From: a virus
Reading direction: 5' to 3' (one strand)
IMG/VR virus record: IMGVR_UViG_3300028801_000007
Location: 1 to 64,000 of that record
Length of the DNA: 64,000 nt
Under the pieces are notes generated by a model. It saw only the letters and a program-made list of their open reading frames with translations, searched no databases and had not been told where the DNA came from. The translations under genes and the position numbers were made by a program. The stretch's first letter is position 1, and each line of letters opens with the position of its first letter. This document shows positions 56,202 to 64,000 of the stretch, piece after piece.

Positions 56202-56429
56202 GCGCTGTAGTGATATCTACAGCGCCACGAAAAGCAAGAAAGCGACATGCCGCTTTAGCATGGACTGAGAGCGGCCCGGAGCGCTGATCCTCCGGGACTT
56301 TCAGGGCTGCGCAGCGTGGAGCTTAGGGTCAGCGCGAAAAATCCGGGGTGCGTCGCTGGATAACTGATCCGATCTGAGAAGCGCTTTAAATCCTGCGGAC
56401 ATGACAGGCCGCAGGACGCAGCCCTGAAA
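56202..56429 (+). ncRNA. Candidate structured RNA in early operon
   Basis: The 377-base gene-free stretch 56083-56459 is full of perfect stems. They are GCGCTGTAG-N6-CTACAGCGC (56202-56225), AAAGCG-N6-CGCTTT (56239-56256), CCCGGA-N10-TCCGGG (56275-56296), CCTGCGG-N10-CCGCAGG (56392-56415), and TTTCAGGGCTGCG (56299-56311) with CGCAGCCCTGAAA (56417-56429). The loop of the third stem (GCGCTGA) is complementary to TCAGCGC at 56329-56335, which would form a pseudoknot. No open frame explains it. It could be an sRNA, a leader or a ribozyme. Confidence 0.65.
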
Positions 56430-56459
56430 GCATCACCCAAACAACGATAGGAGAAGGAA

Positions 56460-56765
56460 ATGAAGATAGTCATTCGCGGATGGCTGTATGCACAGCCGAA
56501 CATATTTAACCCGGACGAGCCGCAGATCAGTTTCTGGAGCGGCACGGAAACAAAGTTTTGGGTCTCGGAAGGCTATGTGCCGCTGTGCCAGCACACCATC
56601 GAAGTCGATGCGCCCGATGTCGATATTGTCGAAGGACAAGTGCAATGCTTGCTTGCCAAGCGCGACAAACTGGTTAAGGAATTCGAGGCATCCGCCGCCA
56701 AGATCGACGATGCGCTGTCGAAATTGAAATGTCTGACGTTCGACGCAAGCGGGGTGGCAGCATGA
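56460..56765 (+). CDS. Hypothetical protein (101 aa)
   Basis: AGGAGAAGGA precedes the ATG. MKIVIRGWLYAQPNIFNPDE, then a helical coiled coil (QCLLAKRDKLVKEFEASAAK). First gene after the structured RNA. Function unknown. Confidence 0.7.
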   Translation: MKIVIRGWLYAQPNIFNPDEPQISFWSGTETKFWVSEGYVPLCQHTIEVDAPDVDIVEGQVQCLLAKRDKLVKEFEASAAKIDDALSKLKCLTFDASGVAA

Positions 56766-57034
56766 GCACCACTACGCCGCAAATCGCAATGGATGCCGTC
56801 AAGTCGTCGCAAATCCACAGCATCGGCCACGATGCAGAAACGCAGACGCTAGCCATCCGTTTCAAGAACAAGGACGGTGCGCCAGCGGGCTTGTATCACT
56901 ACCGCAATTTCACGACCGACGATCTCAGCCAGTTCAAGAGTGCCGAGTCGATCGGATCGCATTTCTATCGCGCAATAAAACCGAACAAAGAAAAATACCC
57001 TTTCAGGAAGATCGATGAAAGCAAAGAAGATTAG
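56762..57034 (+). CDS. KTSC domain protein (90 aa)
   Basis: SSQIHSIGHDAETQTLAIRF, PAGLYHYRNFTTDDLSQFKS and SIGSHFYRAIKPNKEKYPFR form the KTSC domain, with a role in DNA metabolism suggested for relatives. Overlaps the previous stop by ATGA. Confidence 0.85.
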   Translation: MSTTTPQIAMDAVKSSQIHSIGHDAETQTLAIRFKNKDGAPAGLYHYRNFTTDDLSQFKSAESIGSHFYRAIKPNKEKYPFRKIDESKED

Positions 57035-57048
57035 GGCCGGAGTTTATT

Positions 57049-57168
57049 GTGATCGAGGAATACATCCACTTGCGCCATGGCTGGGAAGACTTGACCCGCG
57101 AGCTGCAAAGCTTTCTGTTCGAGAAGCTTGTCAGTGTCGGAGAGGAGTTGGTCGGCGCACCGCTGTAG
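57049..57168 (+). CDS. Small protein with GTG start (39 aa)
   Basis: CCGGAG is 6 bases before the GTG. The frame IEEYIHLRHGWEDLTRELQS, FLFEKLVSVGEELVGAPL is helical and acidic. Function unknown. Confidence 0.5.
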   Translation: MIEEYIHLRHGWEDLTRELQSFLFEKLVSVGEELVGAPL

Positions 57169-57177
57169 GAGGTTCTT

Positions 57178-57408
57178 ATGGACACGGGCAATGGAGCAGA
57201 TTGGCGGCAACAGGAAGAGCTAGACGAGCAATTTCAATCAAACAAGGAATCAGAAAATGAGCATCGCAACCTTAATCATCGGCGAGAGCGGGACCGGCAA
57301 GACGACCAGCTTGCGCAATCTGGACCCGAGCCAGACCCTTTTGATTCAGGCGGTGAAAAAGCCGCTGCCATTCCGATCTGGCGCATGGAAGCCAATCGTC
57401 AAGGGTAA
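57178..57408 (+). CDS. Overlapping small frame (76 aa), uncertain
   Basis: TAGGAGG is 7 bases before the ATG, a strong site. The frame MDTGNGADWRQQEELDEQFQ runs on 152 bases into the next gene in another frame. The first 26 residues look natural; the rest may be a by-product. It may be real, for coupling translation of the ATPase. Confidence 0.4.
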   Translation: MDTGNGADWRQQEELDEQFQSNKESENEHRNLNHRRERDRQDDQLAQSGPEPDPFDSGGEKAAAIPIWRMEANRQG

Positions 57409-57919
57409 GGGTGGTTCTGTCTACGTGACGGATAACAGCGCAAACATCGTGGCCGCCATGCAGCGCACCGAAAAGGAAATCATTGTGCTTGATGATTTTC
57501 AATACTGCCTCGCCAACGAATTTATGCGGCGTGTGACGGACGTTGAGACGGGTAATGGTGCGTTCGCCAAGTACAACGAAATCGCCCGCCATGCCTGGGA
57601 CATCCTCATGGCGGCGAGCTCGTTGCCGGATCACAAGCGCGTGTACATCCTCAGTCATACCAGCACCGACGACTTCGGAAAGACCAAGATCAAGACGATT
57701 GGCAAGCTTCTGGACGAGAAGATCGTCATGGAGGGACTTGTCACTATCGTTCTACGCACTGGCGTGACGAACGGCGAGTACACGTTCAGCACCAGGAACA
57801 ACGGCCAGGACACAGTAAAGAGTCCGCTGGGCCTTTTCGAATCCGACCATATCGAGAATGACCTCGCGATGGTGGATGCAGCCATCACGGCTTATTACGA
57901 CCTCAAGCAAGCAGCCTAA
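57257..57919 (+). CDS. Sak4-like ATPase, recombination
   Basis: The 220-residue RecA-fold ATPase has Walker A IIGESGTGKTTSLRNLD, Walker B EIIVLDDFQYC and SSLPDHKRVYILSHTSTDDF with a Gln/His sensor. It follows the family of phage Sak4-type annealing proteins. Together with the next SSB-like and exonuclease genes it is a recombination module. Confidence 0.85.
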   Translation: MSIATLIIGESGTGKTTSLRNLDPSQTLLIQAVKKPLPFRSGAWKPIVKGKGGSVYVTDNSANIVAAMQRTEKEIIVLDDFQYCLANEFMRRVTDVETGNGAFAKYNEIARHAWDILMAASSLPDHKRVYILSHTSTDDFGKTKIKTIGKLLDEKIVMEGLVTIVLRTGVTNGEYTFSTRNNGQDTVKSPLGLFESDHIENDLAMVDAAITAYYDLKQAA

Positions 57920-57931
57920 AGGAAATCAGAC

Positions 57932-58603
57932 ATGTATCAACTCGACAAGCAAGCCGCGATGAATGCCGACTCCACCGGCAAGTGGCTCAACGAAACTGGC
58001 AAGTACATCGGCAAGATTCTCTATGCAGAGGATATCGAGGCACAGACGGGGACGCGCGGCATTGTCCTTAACCTGCAAGCCAACGATGGCCGGGAGACTC
58101 GCCAGTACGTCTATACGATGAAGAAGGACGGCGAAAAGCTGTCTGGCTATGACCTGCTGATGGCTCTCATGACGTGCCTGAAGCTGCGCGGCATCAAGCC
58201 TGTTCCGGGGCCGGTGAAGCGCTGGAACAAGGATACGAAGCAGGAATACACCGAGCAGGGCCAGGTGTTTCCTGAGCTGGCCAACAAGCCAATCGGCTTC
58301 CTGCTTCAGAAGACCGAAGAGGAAAGCCGCAAAAATAAAGGTCAGACGGCATGGACCGCGAAACTCGTCGGCGTGTTTGAGGCTGGCACGGAACTGGTGG
58401 CGGCCGAAATCCTGAACGGCAAGACGAAGCCTGAGGCGCTTGCATTGCGGGTTGCGCAGCTCGCTGACCGCCCGATGAAGAAACGTCCCGCTGCGGCATC
58501 CCATCAAGATTACGACTACGGCGATCCGCCAGCAGACGCAGGCTTCAATGATGACGTGCCATTCGCCCCGGCTTACGCGCGCGCAGCCTGGTCAATCATT
58601 TAA
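57932..58603 (+). CDS. ssDNA-binding-like protein (223 aa)
   Basis: The N-terminal half (TGKYIGKILYAEDIEAQTGT, RGIVLNLQANDGRETRQYVY) has OB-fold character, and the C-terminal end has the acidic segment NDDVPF like SSB tails. It lies between Sak4-like ATPase and exonuclease. DUF669-type phage SSB is a good alternative name. Confidence 0.7.
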   Translation: MYQLDKQAAMNADSTGKWLNETGKYIGKILYAEDIEAQTGTRGIVLNLQANDGRETRQYVYTMKKDGEKLSGYDLLMALMTCLKLRGIKPVPGPVKRWNKDTKQEYTEQGQVFPELANKPIGFLLQKTEEESRKNKGQTAWTAKLVGVFEAGTELVAAEILNGKTKPEALALRVAQLADRPMKKRPAAASHQDYDYGDPPADAGFNDDVPFAPAYARAAWSII

Positions 58604-58613
58604 GGAGGCGATA

Positions 58614-59399
58614 ATGAATGTGACTCTGGACATCGAGACCATACCCTCGACCAACCCCGCCGTGCTCGAAGCCATTCGCGCCGATCTGCGCGAGAACTTC
58701 AAGGCCCCGTCCACGCTGACGAAGGAAAAGGCTTGCGCTGACCTCGGCATGACTGACGCGGACAAGATCAAGTACACGTCGAAAGACAGCGCGATTGCAA
58801 TGTGGGTGGAACGCTTCCGCGATGAAAAGCTCGAGGAGTCCGCGCAAGAACAGTGGCGCAAGACCTCATTCGATGGCGGATCCGGTCAAATCGCCGTGAT
58901 CGGCATTGCACTGGACGACGCCGAGCCGGTCACATTCTATTCCGAAGACTGGGCGCATGACGAAGCCAAGGTGCTGCGATCCGCATTCGACGCGATCAAG
59001 GATGTGTACACGCCAAGTTCCGACCGTCGCCCGGTGTTTATCGGCCATTATGTGACCGAATTTGATCTGCGCTTCATCTTCCAGCGTGCGGTCGTGCTGG
59101 GCATCAAACCGCCGTCAATCATCCCGTTTCACGCACGCCCCTGGGACGATTACGTTTTCGACACCATGACGCGATGGGCCGGGTTCAAGGGATCAGTGGG
59201 GCTTGACCGGCTCTGCGACGCGCTGGGCATTCCCGGCAAGACTGACGGTGTGGGCGGCTCCAAGGTATGGGATATGGTCGCTGCCGGCCGTATCGCCGAA
59301 GTGGCCGAGTACTGCGCAAACGACGTGCGCATGGCTCGCGCCGCATACAAGCGACTGACGTTTCAAGACACCGCCCACCTCGAAGCCGAACACGCCTAA
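58614..59399 (+). CDS. DEDDy 3'-5' exonuclease
   Basis: The 261-residue protein starts at ATG 58614 with AAGGAGG upstream. It has exo I LDIETIPS, exo II FIGHYVTEFDLRF and exo III YCANDVRMARAAYKRL (Y-x3-D). This is the family of phage predicted 3'-5' exonuclease/PolB-like proofreading domain (DUF2303-associated module). It would trim DNA for annealing. Confidence 0.88.
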   Translation: MNVTLDIETIPSTNPAVLEAIRADLRENFKAPSTLTKEKACADLGMTDADKIKYTSKDSAIAMWVERFRDEKLEESAQEQWRKTSFDGGSGQIAVIGIALDDAEPVTFYSEDWAHDEAKVLRSAFDAIKDVYTPSSDRRPVFIGHYVTEFDLRFIFQRAVVLGIKPPSIIPFHARPWDDYVFDTMTRWAGFKGSVGLDRLCDALGIPGKTDGVGGSKVWDMVAAGRIAEVAEYCANDVRMARAAYKRLTFQDTAHLEAEHA

Positions 59400-59442
59400 C
59401 CCCTTCGGCGCGCAGTGTGGCGCCTCTTATTGAGAGAAGAAA

Positions 59443-59649
59443 ATGGATCTCGCCCACTACATCGCCCTCACTTTCTGCCTCCTAGCTGCCGCAGTCGTCA
59501 TCTATGCAATCAAACAAGCGCTTAAACATCCGCGATGGGACTTGATACAGGCTGGCGACGCGCACGAGGAATTTGTAGCGAGGAAGGCAATGCATCCGGT
59601 AGCGAGCGGGGATTCTATGGAAGATTTGGTACGGGGAGAGGTTAAGTGA
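59443..59649 (+). CDS. Small membrane protein (68 aa)
   Basis: MDLAHYIALTFCLLAAAVVI gives an N-terminal TM followed by YAIKQALKHPRWDLIQAGDA. GTGA overlaps the next start. Confidence 0.65.
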   Translation: MDLAHYIALTFCLLAAAVVIYAIKQALKHPRWDLIQAGDAHEEFVARKAMHPVASGDSMEDLVRGEVK

Positions 59650-60023
59650 GTTGCTCTTGTGATTACGACGAATATGCGGCCGTTTATGTTGCAAAACGCA
59701 TTATTGCGCGCAAGCAGCATAAGTGCAGCGAGTGCAGCACGCCGATCCTGGCGGGCGAGCAATACGAGCGCGTTGGATCGTTCTTTGATGGCGCGTGGGG
59801 CACCTATCGAACTTGCTCGCGATGCTTGGCGTTGCGCGACTTTGTAGAGGCGCATGTGCCATGCATGTGCTGGCAACACCACAGCATGAGAAGCGACGTT
59901 ATCGAAACGGCTCGCGAATATGCGCACGAAGGACCGGGGCTGTTGTTCGGCGCATATCGGCGAGAGGTCCTGATCAAGAGAGCAAGATTGCTCGCTCAGT
60001 CGGCGGCTAAGGGAGGTGCGTGA
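59646..60023 (+). CDS. Zinc-binding protein (125 aa)
   Basis: GTG start by overlap. MSCSCDYDEYAAVYVAKRII, HKCSECSTPILAGEQYERVG, and CSRCLALRDFVEAH contain CxxC pairs, then CMCWQHHS. It fits a zinc finger-type protein common in phages. Confidence 0.7.
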   Translation: MSCSCDYDEYAAVYVAKRIIARKQHKCSECSTPILAGEQYERVGSFFDGAWGTYRTCSRCLALRDFVEAHVPCMCWQHHSMRSDVIETAREYAHEGPGLLFGAYRREVLIKRARLLAQSAAKGGA

Positions 60024-60604
60024 TGAAACTGACTCGATCTATCGAGCGTTGGGCAAAATGCTCACCCGATGTCATGAGCGAAATGTCCACCGCTGCGATC
60101 TGCTTTGCCTTTAAGGATGCGAAGCATGATATTGCCGCCCTCGCCGCCTCGCATGCAGCACTACTAGCAGCGCTTGAGCGAGTTCGCCAGAATATTCCGG
60201 ACACGCAAATTTGCTGCGAGTGCCCAAGGGCAGATGGTTTCGATATGGAGCCCCAGTGCTGCAACGAGCCCGACAGACTGCATGACGTGATCGACGCTGC
60301 CATTAAGGCTGCGAAGGGGTTGGGATGGATGAGCGAAGAAGTTCTGACCGTATCGGACCTGCGAAGGCTATGGCACATGCTCGGTGCTGGTCCTGATAGA
60401 CCGATGCGGAACTGGGGTTATCGAAACCACTACGCGTCAGGGATTGTTGGCGAGGCATACGAATCGATGTGCCGGATGGAGCGCCTCGGTCTGGTTGTGG
60501 CGGCCCAGCGTGACGGCAGCATGACGTTCTTTCACGCGACTGAGGCCGGGTGCCGAGAAGCCGGTCTAGACGCGAAGCAGATTAAACGCGCACTGGAGGA
60601 TTGA
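60020..60604 (+). CDS. Hypothetical protein with C-terminal winged helix (194 aa)
   Basis: The N-terminal half is an early-protein helix with CCECPRADGFDMEPQCC. The C-terminal half (YESMCRMERLGLVVAAQRDG, TFFHATEAGCREAG) is like a winged helix. Possibly a fusion. Confidence 0.6.
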   Translation: MMKLTRSIERWAKCSPDVMSEMSTAAICFAFKDAKHDIAALAASHAALLAALERVRQNIPDTQICCECPRADGFDMEPQCCNEPDRLHDVIDAAIKAAKGLGWMSEEVLTVSDLRRLWHMLGAGPDRPMRNWGYRNHYASGIVGEAYESMCRMERLGLVVAAQRDGSMTFFHATEAGCREAGLDAKQIKRALED

Positions 60605-60605
60605 G

Positions 60606-60788
60606 ATGCTGAACTTTGATGCTTGGTTGCGCCAGCCGATAACGACAGAGACCACAGAAGAAGACGTTCTGTACTTGCATTGCATCGGCTGTGGCAAAGA
60701 CGAAATGGTCACCAAGAAAGCTTTAGAAAACGGCGATGCCTGGGCCACCGAAGAACTGTGCGGCGGCTCGCATCTGTGCTGTCCATAA
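60606..60788 (+). CDS. Small Cys-rich protein (60 aa)
   Basis: MLNFDAWLRQPITTETTEED, then LHCIGCGKDEM and GGSHLCCP. A zinc ribbon is likely. Function unknown. Confidence 0.6.
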   Translation: MLNFDAWLRQPITTETTEEDVLYLHCIGCGKDEMVTKKALENGDAWATEELCGGSHLCCP

Positions 60789-60800
60789 AAAGGAACAATC

Positions 60801-62201
60801 ATGAGCAACGAACTTAGCGATAGCCGCGAGGCGTTTGAAAAAATCGAAGCGGCATCGGAATTGTCGCGTGACGAAACCGGCGATTACTCGAATCCTTGCG
60901 TTCAATCTGCATGGGAAGGGTGGCAAGCCGCTCTCGCCCACAAGAGCGAGGGGGCTGTGCCCGTCGCTGCGCCGGTAGATGCGAGCAGCGAGCAGGCGAC
61001 CAGCACCGGGTGGGTGCCCGAAATCTTGGAGGGGCCGGGTGAGAATGTTTGCTACACGCAAGACAACACTCCGCGCGCCGAGCGCAAGGAAATGGTGGTG
61101 ATTTCAGCGGCAGACCACGACAGACTCCGCTATTTCGCGTCGATCGACGAATTTTCTTACGCCGAGGAAACCAAGTTACTCAGCTCGATATCGCCGACAG
61201 TCCTTATCGGTCAACTGCGGAAATTGCGGAAAGATTTAAGGGCAGCAAAAAAGGCGATCGACCCTGCGCCCCATAGCGGTGAGGCTGCGCCCGTGGTGGC
61301 AGATGCGCAAGCCGAGGCGGATTTGAACGCCGTGTACGACGTTTTTGCCATCGGGGCGAAGGCGCGCACGATTTCGACGCTACTTGTGAACTGCCAGAAC
61401 GCCTCGCGCCGTTCAGGTTGCCTATCGGCGATCGAGCGTGAGTTTTTCACGACGGAAGCACCTGCCGAAGACCCCGAAGAAGAAGGCGATACTATCGAGG
61501 TGTGCCCGCTGAGCTGGGGCTCCAACCGGACTGAGTACGTTGAACAGATGCGCGGCGCGCTCGCAGAACGCGAAAGGATTGCGGTCGAAGCATTCAAAGC
61601 CACCGCCTCATCGCAGCACGTGGCTGTGAGTGATCCGGTCGGCCACTTCATCGATGATGCAGCGGACGGCGAGAAACCCCACTATTCGCAGGTCGCCGAG
61701 GTGTTCAAGAGCGCGGCCGATGTGATCCCGCTGTACCGTGCTCCCCTTCCTCGCGCCAGCGATGCGCCTATCGGTGAGGCTGCTGTTTCTGACGACAGTG
61801 CGCGCATCCAAGATTATGCCGAGCAGAACATGCTCACGCTTGAGGAAGCAGCCGACGAATTGCGAGCAGCGCCACGGCATGACCGCGCACCTGCTATCGG
61901 TGAGGCAGGGGGAGTGGTGGCGGAGGAAGTACTAGCTGCCATAAAACTGGCATGTGAATCACGGGATATTGAATTTAATGCCGACACGCCGCGCGCAACC
62001 GTTGGGAGTCTATTTCTCTGGGAAAGAGACAACGCCGCCCAGCCGCAAGCAGCGCCGAGCGGGCTGAGCATGGACCGCATGCGTGAGCTAGCACGCGAAA
62101 CGCTAGACGAAGGGTTCTCAGGCGGATTCTACGAGGAAACGTTGACCCGGCTTATCGGTCGAGCTATCGCTGCTGCTCAGGCTGCCGGGAGCGGAGCGTG
62201 A
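60801..62201 (+). CDS. Long mosaic early protein (466 aa)
   Basis: The N-terminal part has the phage motif SAWEGWQAALAHK. The section 108-157 is the copy shared with the gene at window start (LRYFASIDEFSYAEETKL). Segments are joined by recurring SGEAA/IGEAA/IGEAG linkers, which suggests assembly from modules. QDYAEQNMLTLEEAADELRA is acidic. Function unknown; it resembles Ead/Ea22-like early proteins only in style. Confidence 0.7.
   Translation: MSNELSDSREAFEKIEAASELSRDETGDYSNPCVQSAWEGWQAALAHKSEGAVPVAAPVDASSEQATSTGWVPEILEGPGENVCYTQDNTPRAERKEMVVISAADHDRLRYFASIDEFSYAEETKLLSSISPTVLIGQLRKLRKDLRAAKKAIDPAPHSGEAAPVVADAQAEADLNAVYDVFAIGAKARTISTLLVNCQNASRRSGCLSAIEREFFTTEAPAEDPEEEGDTIEVCPLSWGSNRTEYVEQMRGALAERERIAVEAFKATASSQHVAVSDPVGHFIDDAADGEKPHYSQVAEVFKSAADVIPLYRAPLPRASDAPIGEAAVSDDSARIQDYAEQNMLTLEEAADELRAAPRHDRAPAIGEAGGVVAEEVLAAIKLACESRDIEFNADTPRATVGSLFLWERDNAAQPQAAPSGLSMDRMRELARETLDEGFSGGFYEETLTRLIGRAIAAAQAAGSGA
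61125..61272. repeat. Direct repeat copy B
   Basis: It matches 1-148 in the window with one difference. In this copy it is inside the open reading frame from 60801; upstream of 61125 the comparison cannot be made because the other copy begins at the window edge. Confidence 0.95.
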
Positions 62202-62722
62202 GCGACGTAGCCGAAAAGACAATTCTCGACCCGTGCTGCGGTGGACGAATGATGTGGCTTGACCGCCAGCACCCGAGCGTGATCTTTGGCGACCAGCGTC
62301 ACGAGGTGCTGACCGTTACTGACCGCTCGCATGGTAACGACAGCGGCACGCGCACGCTCCGCATTGAGCCTGACGTGATGCTGGATTTCCGTGCTTTGCC
62401 GTATTCGGACGGCGCTTTCAAACTGGTTTCGTTCGATCCGCCGCATTTGGTGCGTGCTGGAGCCAAGAGTTGGTTGGCAGCTAAGTATGGCCAACTCGGT
62501 CCCGACTGGCGCGACGACCTACGCAGAGGCTTCGCAGAGTGCTTTCGCGTGCTCTCCGTGGATGGCGTTTTGATCTTCAAGTGGAATGAAACGCAGATCA
62601 AGGTGAGTGAGGTTTTGGCGTTGGCTGAGGTCAAGCCGCTCTTTGGCCATCTAAGCGGCCGCAAAGGGCTCACACACTGGCTCGTCTTTATGAAGACCGC
62701 TGCGCATGGAGATAAATCATGA
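62198..62722 (+). CDS. SAM-dependent methyltransferase-like protein
   Basis: GTG start overlaps the previous stop. Motif I TILDPCCGGRMMWLDR and motif IV VSFDPPHLVRAG mark a class I methyltransferase; FRVLSVDGVLIFKWNETQIK follows. It may be a DNA modification enzyme; the target is unknown. 174 residues is compact. Confidence 0.8.
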   Translation: MSDVAEKTILDPCCGGRMMWLDRQHPSVIFGDQRHEVLTVTDRSHGNDSGTRTLRIEPDVMLDFRALPYSDGAFKLVSFDPPHLVRAGAKSWLAAKYGQLGPDWRDDLRRGFAECFRVLSVDGVLIFKWNETQIKVSEVLALAEVKPLFGHLSGRKGLTHWLVFMKTAAHGDKS

Positions 62723-63045
62723 CCACCCCAACACCCAACCCCACAGTAGCGCCAACGGTCGAGCAGGTTATGCTTTTGGCCTTTGAATGCGAGACCCTGG
62801 CAATTCCTCTGATGGGCTACGTTCCTGGGGCTGATTCCAAAAAGCACCGAGAAGCAATAGCGAAACTCCGCTCGGCGGTCGAGGCGCTAGCAGTTGATGC
62901 AGAGCGGTATAGGTGGCTGCGCGATAAGAGCGAGCCGGGGATATGCGCATTCTACCTTTCAGTGGGAAAGGCATTCCATGGCGTTAAGTTCAAGCCGGAA
63001 ACCGTAGACGAAGCTATCGACGCTGCCCGTACCAAAGGATCTTGA
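62719..63045 (+). CDS. Hypothetical early protein (108 aa)
   Basis: MTTPTPNPTVAPTVEQVMLL, then VDAERYRWLRDKSEPG, a motif frequent in phage early proteins. Coupled by ATGA. Confidence 0.65.
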   Translation: MTTPTPNPTVAPTVEQVMLLAFECETLAIPLMGYVPGADSKKHREAIAKLRSAVEALAVDAERYRWLRDKSEPGICAFYLSVGKAFHGVKFKPETVDEAIDAARTKGS

Positions 63046-63046
63046 A

Positions 63047-63244
63047 ATGGAAAACAAACTCGCGAATTTTACGGTCTCCGAACTAGAGATGGAATTGGCT
63101 CGGCGGCGGAATTTTGAAGACTTCATGGACCACAACCGCCATTGGGGTGGCCTATATACCGTGCAATCGCCAGAAGATATGCAGCGTGTGCAGAACCAAG
63201 GGCAGCAAGCTGGGCCTCCTTATTACGGAGCAGACCCGAAATGA
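63047..63244 (+). CDS. Hypothetical protein (65 aa)
   Basis: MENKLANFTVSELEMELARR starts with a helix and is followed by NRHWGGLYTVQSPEDMQRV. ATGA overlap with the next gene. Confidence 0.6.
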   Translation: MENKLANFTVSELEMELARRRNFEDFMDHNRHWGGLYTVQSPEDMQRVQNQGQQAGPPYYGADPK

Positions 63245-63537
63245 AACCCCACATCCAAGCTGCAGGCTGGCACTACAACTCGCTGGTCGGGATGTTCAAC
63301 TGCAACATAGGCGGCGGAGTGCTTGAGTGCACAATCCCCGGCGATGATGTTGTAGGTACGGGCAGCACAGCCGTCGAAGCCTACGCTGCCTGGAAGTTGG
63401 CGAAAGAGCGGCGTGGTGATCACGAGACTTGGGAAAAGCGGCGCGCTGAAACGTACGCCAAAGACGACCGAATTTACACCTTCGTTAGATTGGGCTTGTT
63501 CGCCCTGCTGGCGATACTTATATGCTGGGTACTATGA
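63241..63537 (+). CDS. Phage protein with C-terminal TM (98 aa)
   Basis: From ATG 63241: MKPHIQAAGWHYNSLVGMFN, the strand-rich part has DVVGTGSTAVEAYAAWK (RNase H-inhibitor-like HicB fold in style). RLGLFALLAILICWVL is a membrane segment. Function unknown. Confidence 0.6.
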   Translation: MKPHIQAAGWHYNSLVGMFNCNIGGGVLECTIPGDDVVGTGSTAVEAYAAWKLAKERRGDHETWEKRRAETYAKDDRIYTFVRLGLFALLAILICWVL

Positions 63538-63632
63538 AATTCTGTAAAGATTGAATTTACTACAAAGCGTCATCATCAGGCGATGGCGGCATTCTACTCC
63601 CAGGTTTCGCATTTTTCGTCGCTGCGCAATGC

Positions 63633-63806
63633 ATGAAAAATCCTACCCCTGTGACCTATAATCCTGTCGATGGAACTAAGCGTGGTGGCTTATATGAAAC
63701 ATGTGATCAGCAGCGACTCGAGCCGAAGAAATGCGGCATGGAAGCAAGGTATTTTAAGCCGGCTAATCTGGATGGCCGGTTGGCAATGCTGCCACAAGAT
63801 GTCTGA
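63633..63806 (+). CDS. Small protein (57 aa)
   Basis: The frame reads MKNPTPVTYNPVDGTKRGGL, YETCDQQRLEPKKCGMEARY, ending LPQDV. Composition is natural for a small phage protein. The 95 bases before it (63538-63632) hold no gene that I can see. Confidence 0.5.
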   Translation: MKNPTPVTYNPVDGTKRGGLYETCDQQRLEPKKCGMEARYFKPANLDGRLAMLPQDV

Positions 63807-63818
63807 AAAGGGACTCCT

Positions 63819-64000
63819 ATGAAAGACGACGCAGAGCTATGTATCGGTAAGGTGCCCTTCGAATCGCTCGAAGCAGCGAAGAAGGTCACAAACCGCAGCA
63901 AGCACCGGATCCATAGCCTGCGCCGCGTGCCATATCGCTGCCACGTCTGCGGGAAGTACCACCTTGGCACTAAGACCAAGGTGACTAAGACCAACCATCG
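63819..64000 (+). CDS. Partial protein with zinc knuckle, cut by window end
   Basis: GGAC lies upstream of ATG 63819. The frame reads MKDDAELCIGKVPFESLEAA, then YRCHVCGKYHLGTKTK. The Cys pair is of a short zinc knuckle. The frame is open at the end of the window. Confidence 0.65.
   Translation, partial: MKDDAELCIGKVPFESLEAAKKVTNRSKHRIHSLRRVPYRCHVCGKYHLGTKTKVTKTNH

Noticed and set aside
56202-56429. Retron msr-msd RNA
   Set aside because: The terminal inverted repeat is suggestive, but there is no reverse transcriptase gene in the window.
1-64000. Insertion sequences or transposases
   Set aside because: I saw no transposase motifs and no terminal inverted repeats with target duplications; mobile genes are endonucleases only.

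Overview
The window reads as most of the genome of one temperate, lambdoid, contractile-tailed (myovirus-type) phage of a Gram-negative host. I infer a betaproteobacterium of the Burkholderia/Paraburkholderia type, from the GC-rich coding style and the gene mix; no host gene is present to confirm this. Both window ends cut through genes, so the full element is larger than 64 kb. No IS element, CRISPR array or rRNA was seen.

Layout in map order. 1-3.6 kb (+): a truncated mosaic gene, tiny coupled genes, a DUF4224 excisionase-like gene, a tyrosine integrase, a tRNA-Pro-derived attachment core with phage-like genes on both sides (attP-like), and five small unknown genes. 3.5-9.8 kb (-): lipase, secreted and lipoprotein genes, holin-like proteins, GH19 endolysin, two inserted endonuclease genes, and an O-acyltransferase. 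9.9-28.8 kb (-): tail fibres, Mu-like baseplate, spike, hub, LysM protein, tape measure, tail chaperone with a -1 frameshift site, tube, sheath and connectors. 28.9-35.4 kb (-): major capsid, scaffold, portal, large and small terminase. 35.6-39.2 kb: a regulatory island with duplicated small cassettes, strong promoters, a tRNA-Trp and an HNH-AP2 endonuclease. 39.3-50.3 kb (-): one leftward early operon from a Cro-like gene through a methyltransferase, an O-like replication protein carrying internal iterons, DnaB, NinG and a late-regulator candidate. 50.4-64 kb (+): CI-like repressor, Phd-Doc-like toxin-antitoxin, and a rightward early operon with DUF2303, a possible structured RNA, and a recombination module (Sak4-like ATPase, SSB-like protein, DEDD exonuclease).

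How it fits together. The repressor sits between two clusters of related inverted repeats, 50.32-50.39 kb and 51.95-52.03 kb, which fit paired operators for two divergent early operons. The leftward operon makes replication and late-activation proteins; the late operon then runs on the same strand from terminase to lysis. The rightward operon makes recombination proteins and, if the molecule is circular, would continue across the missing segment into excisionase and integrase, as lambda PL does.

Two features dominate as unusual. The first is the load of putative homing endonucleases: at least seven genes of GIY-YIG, HNH, HNH-AP2 and zinc-ribbon types, plus a LAGLIDADG-like domain inserted in frame in a methyltransferase. 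The second is a compact, strongly base-paired non-coding segment at 56.2-56.43 kb with a possible pseudoknot.
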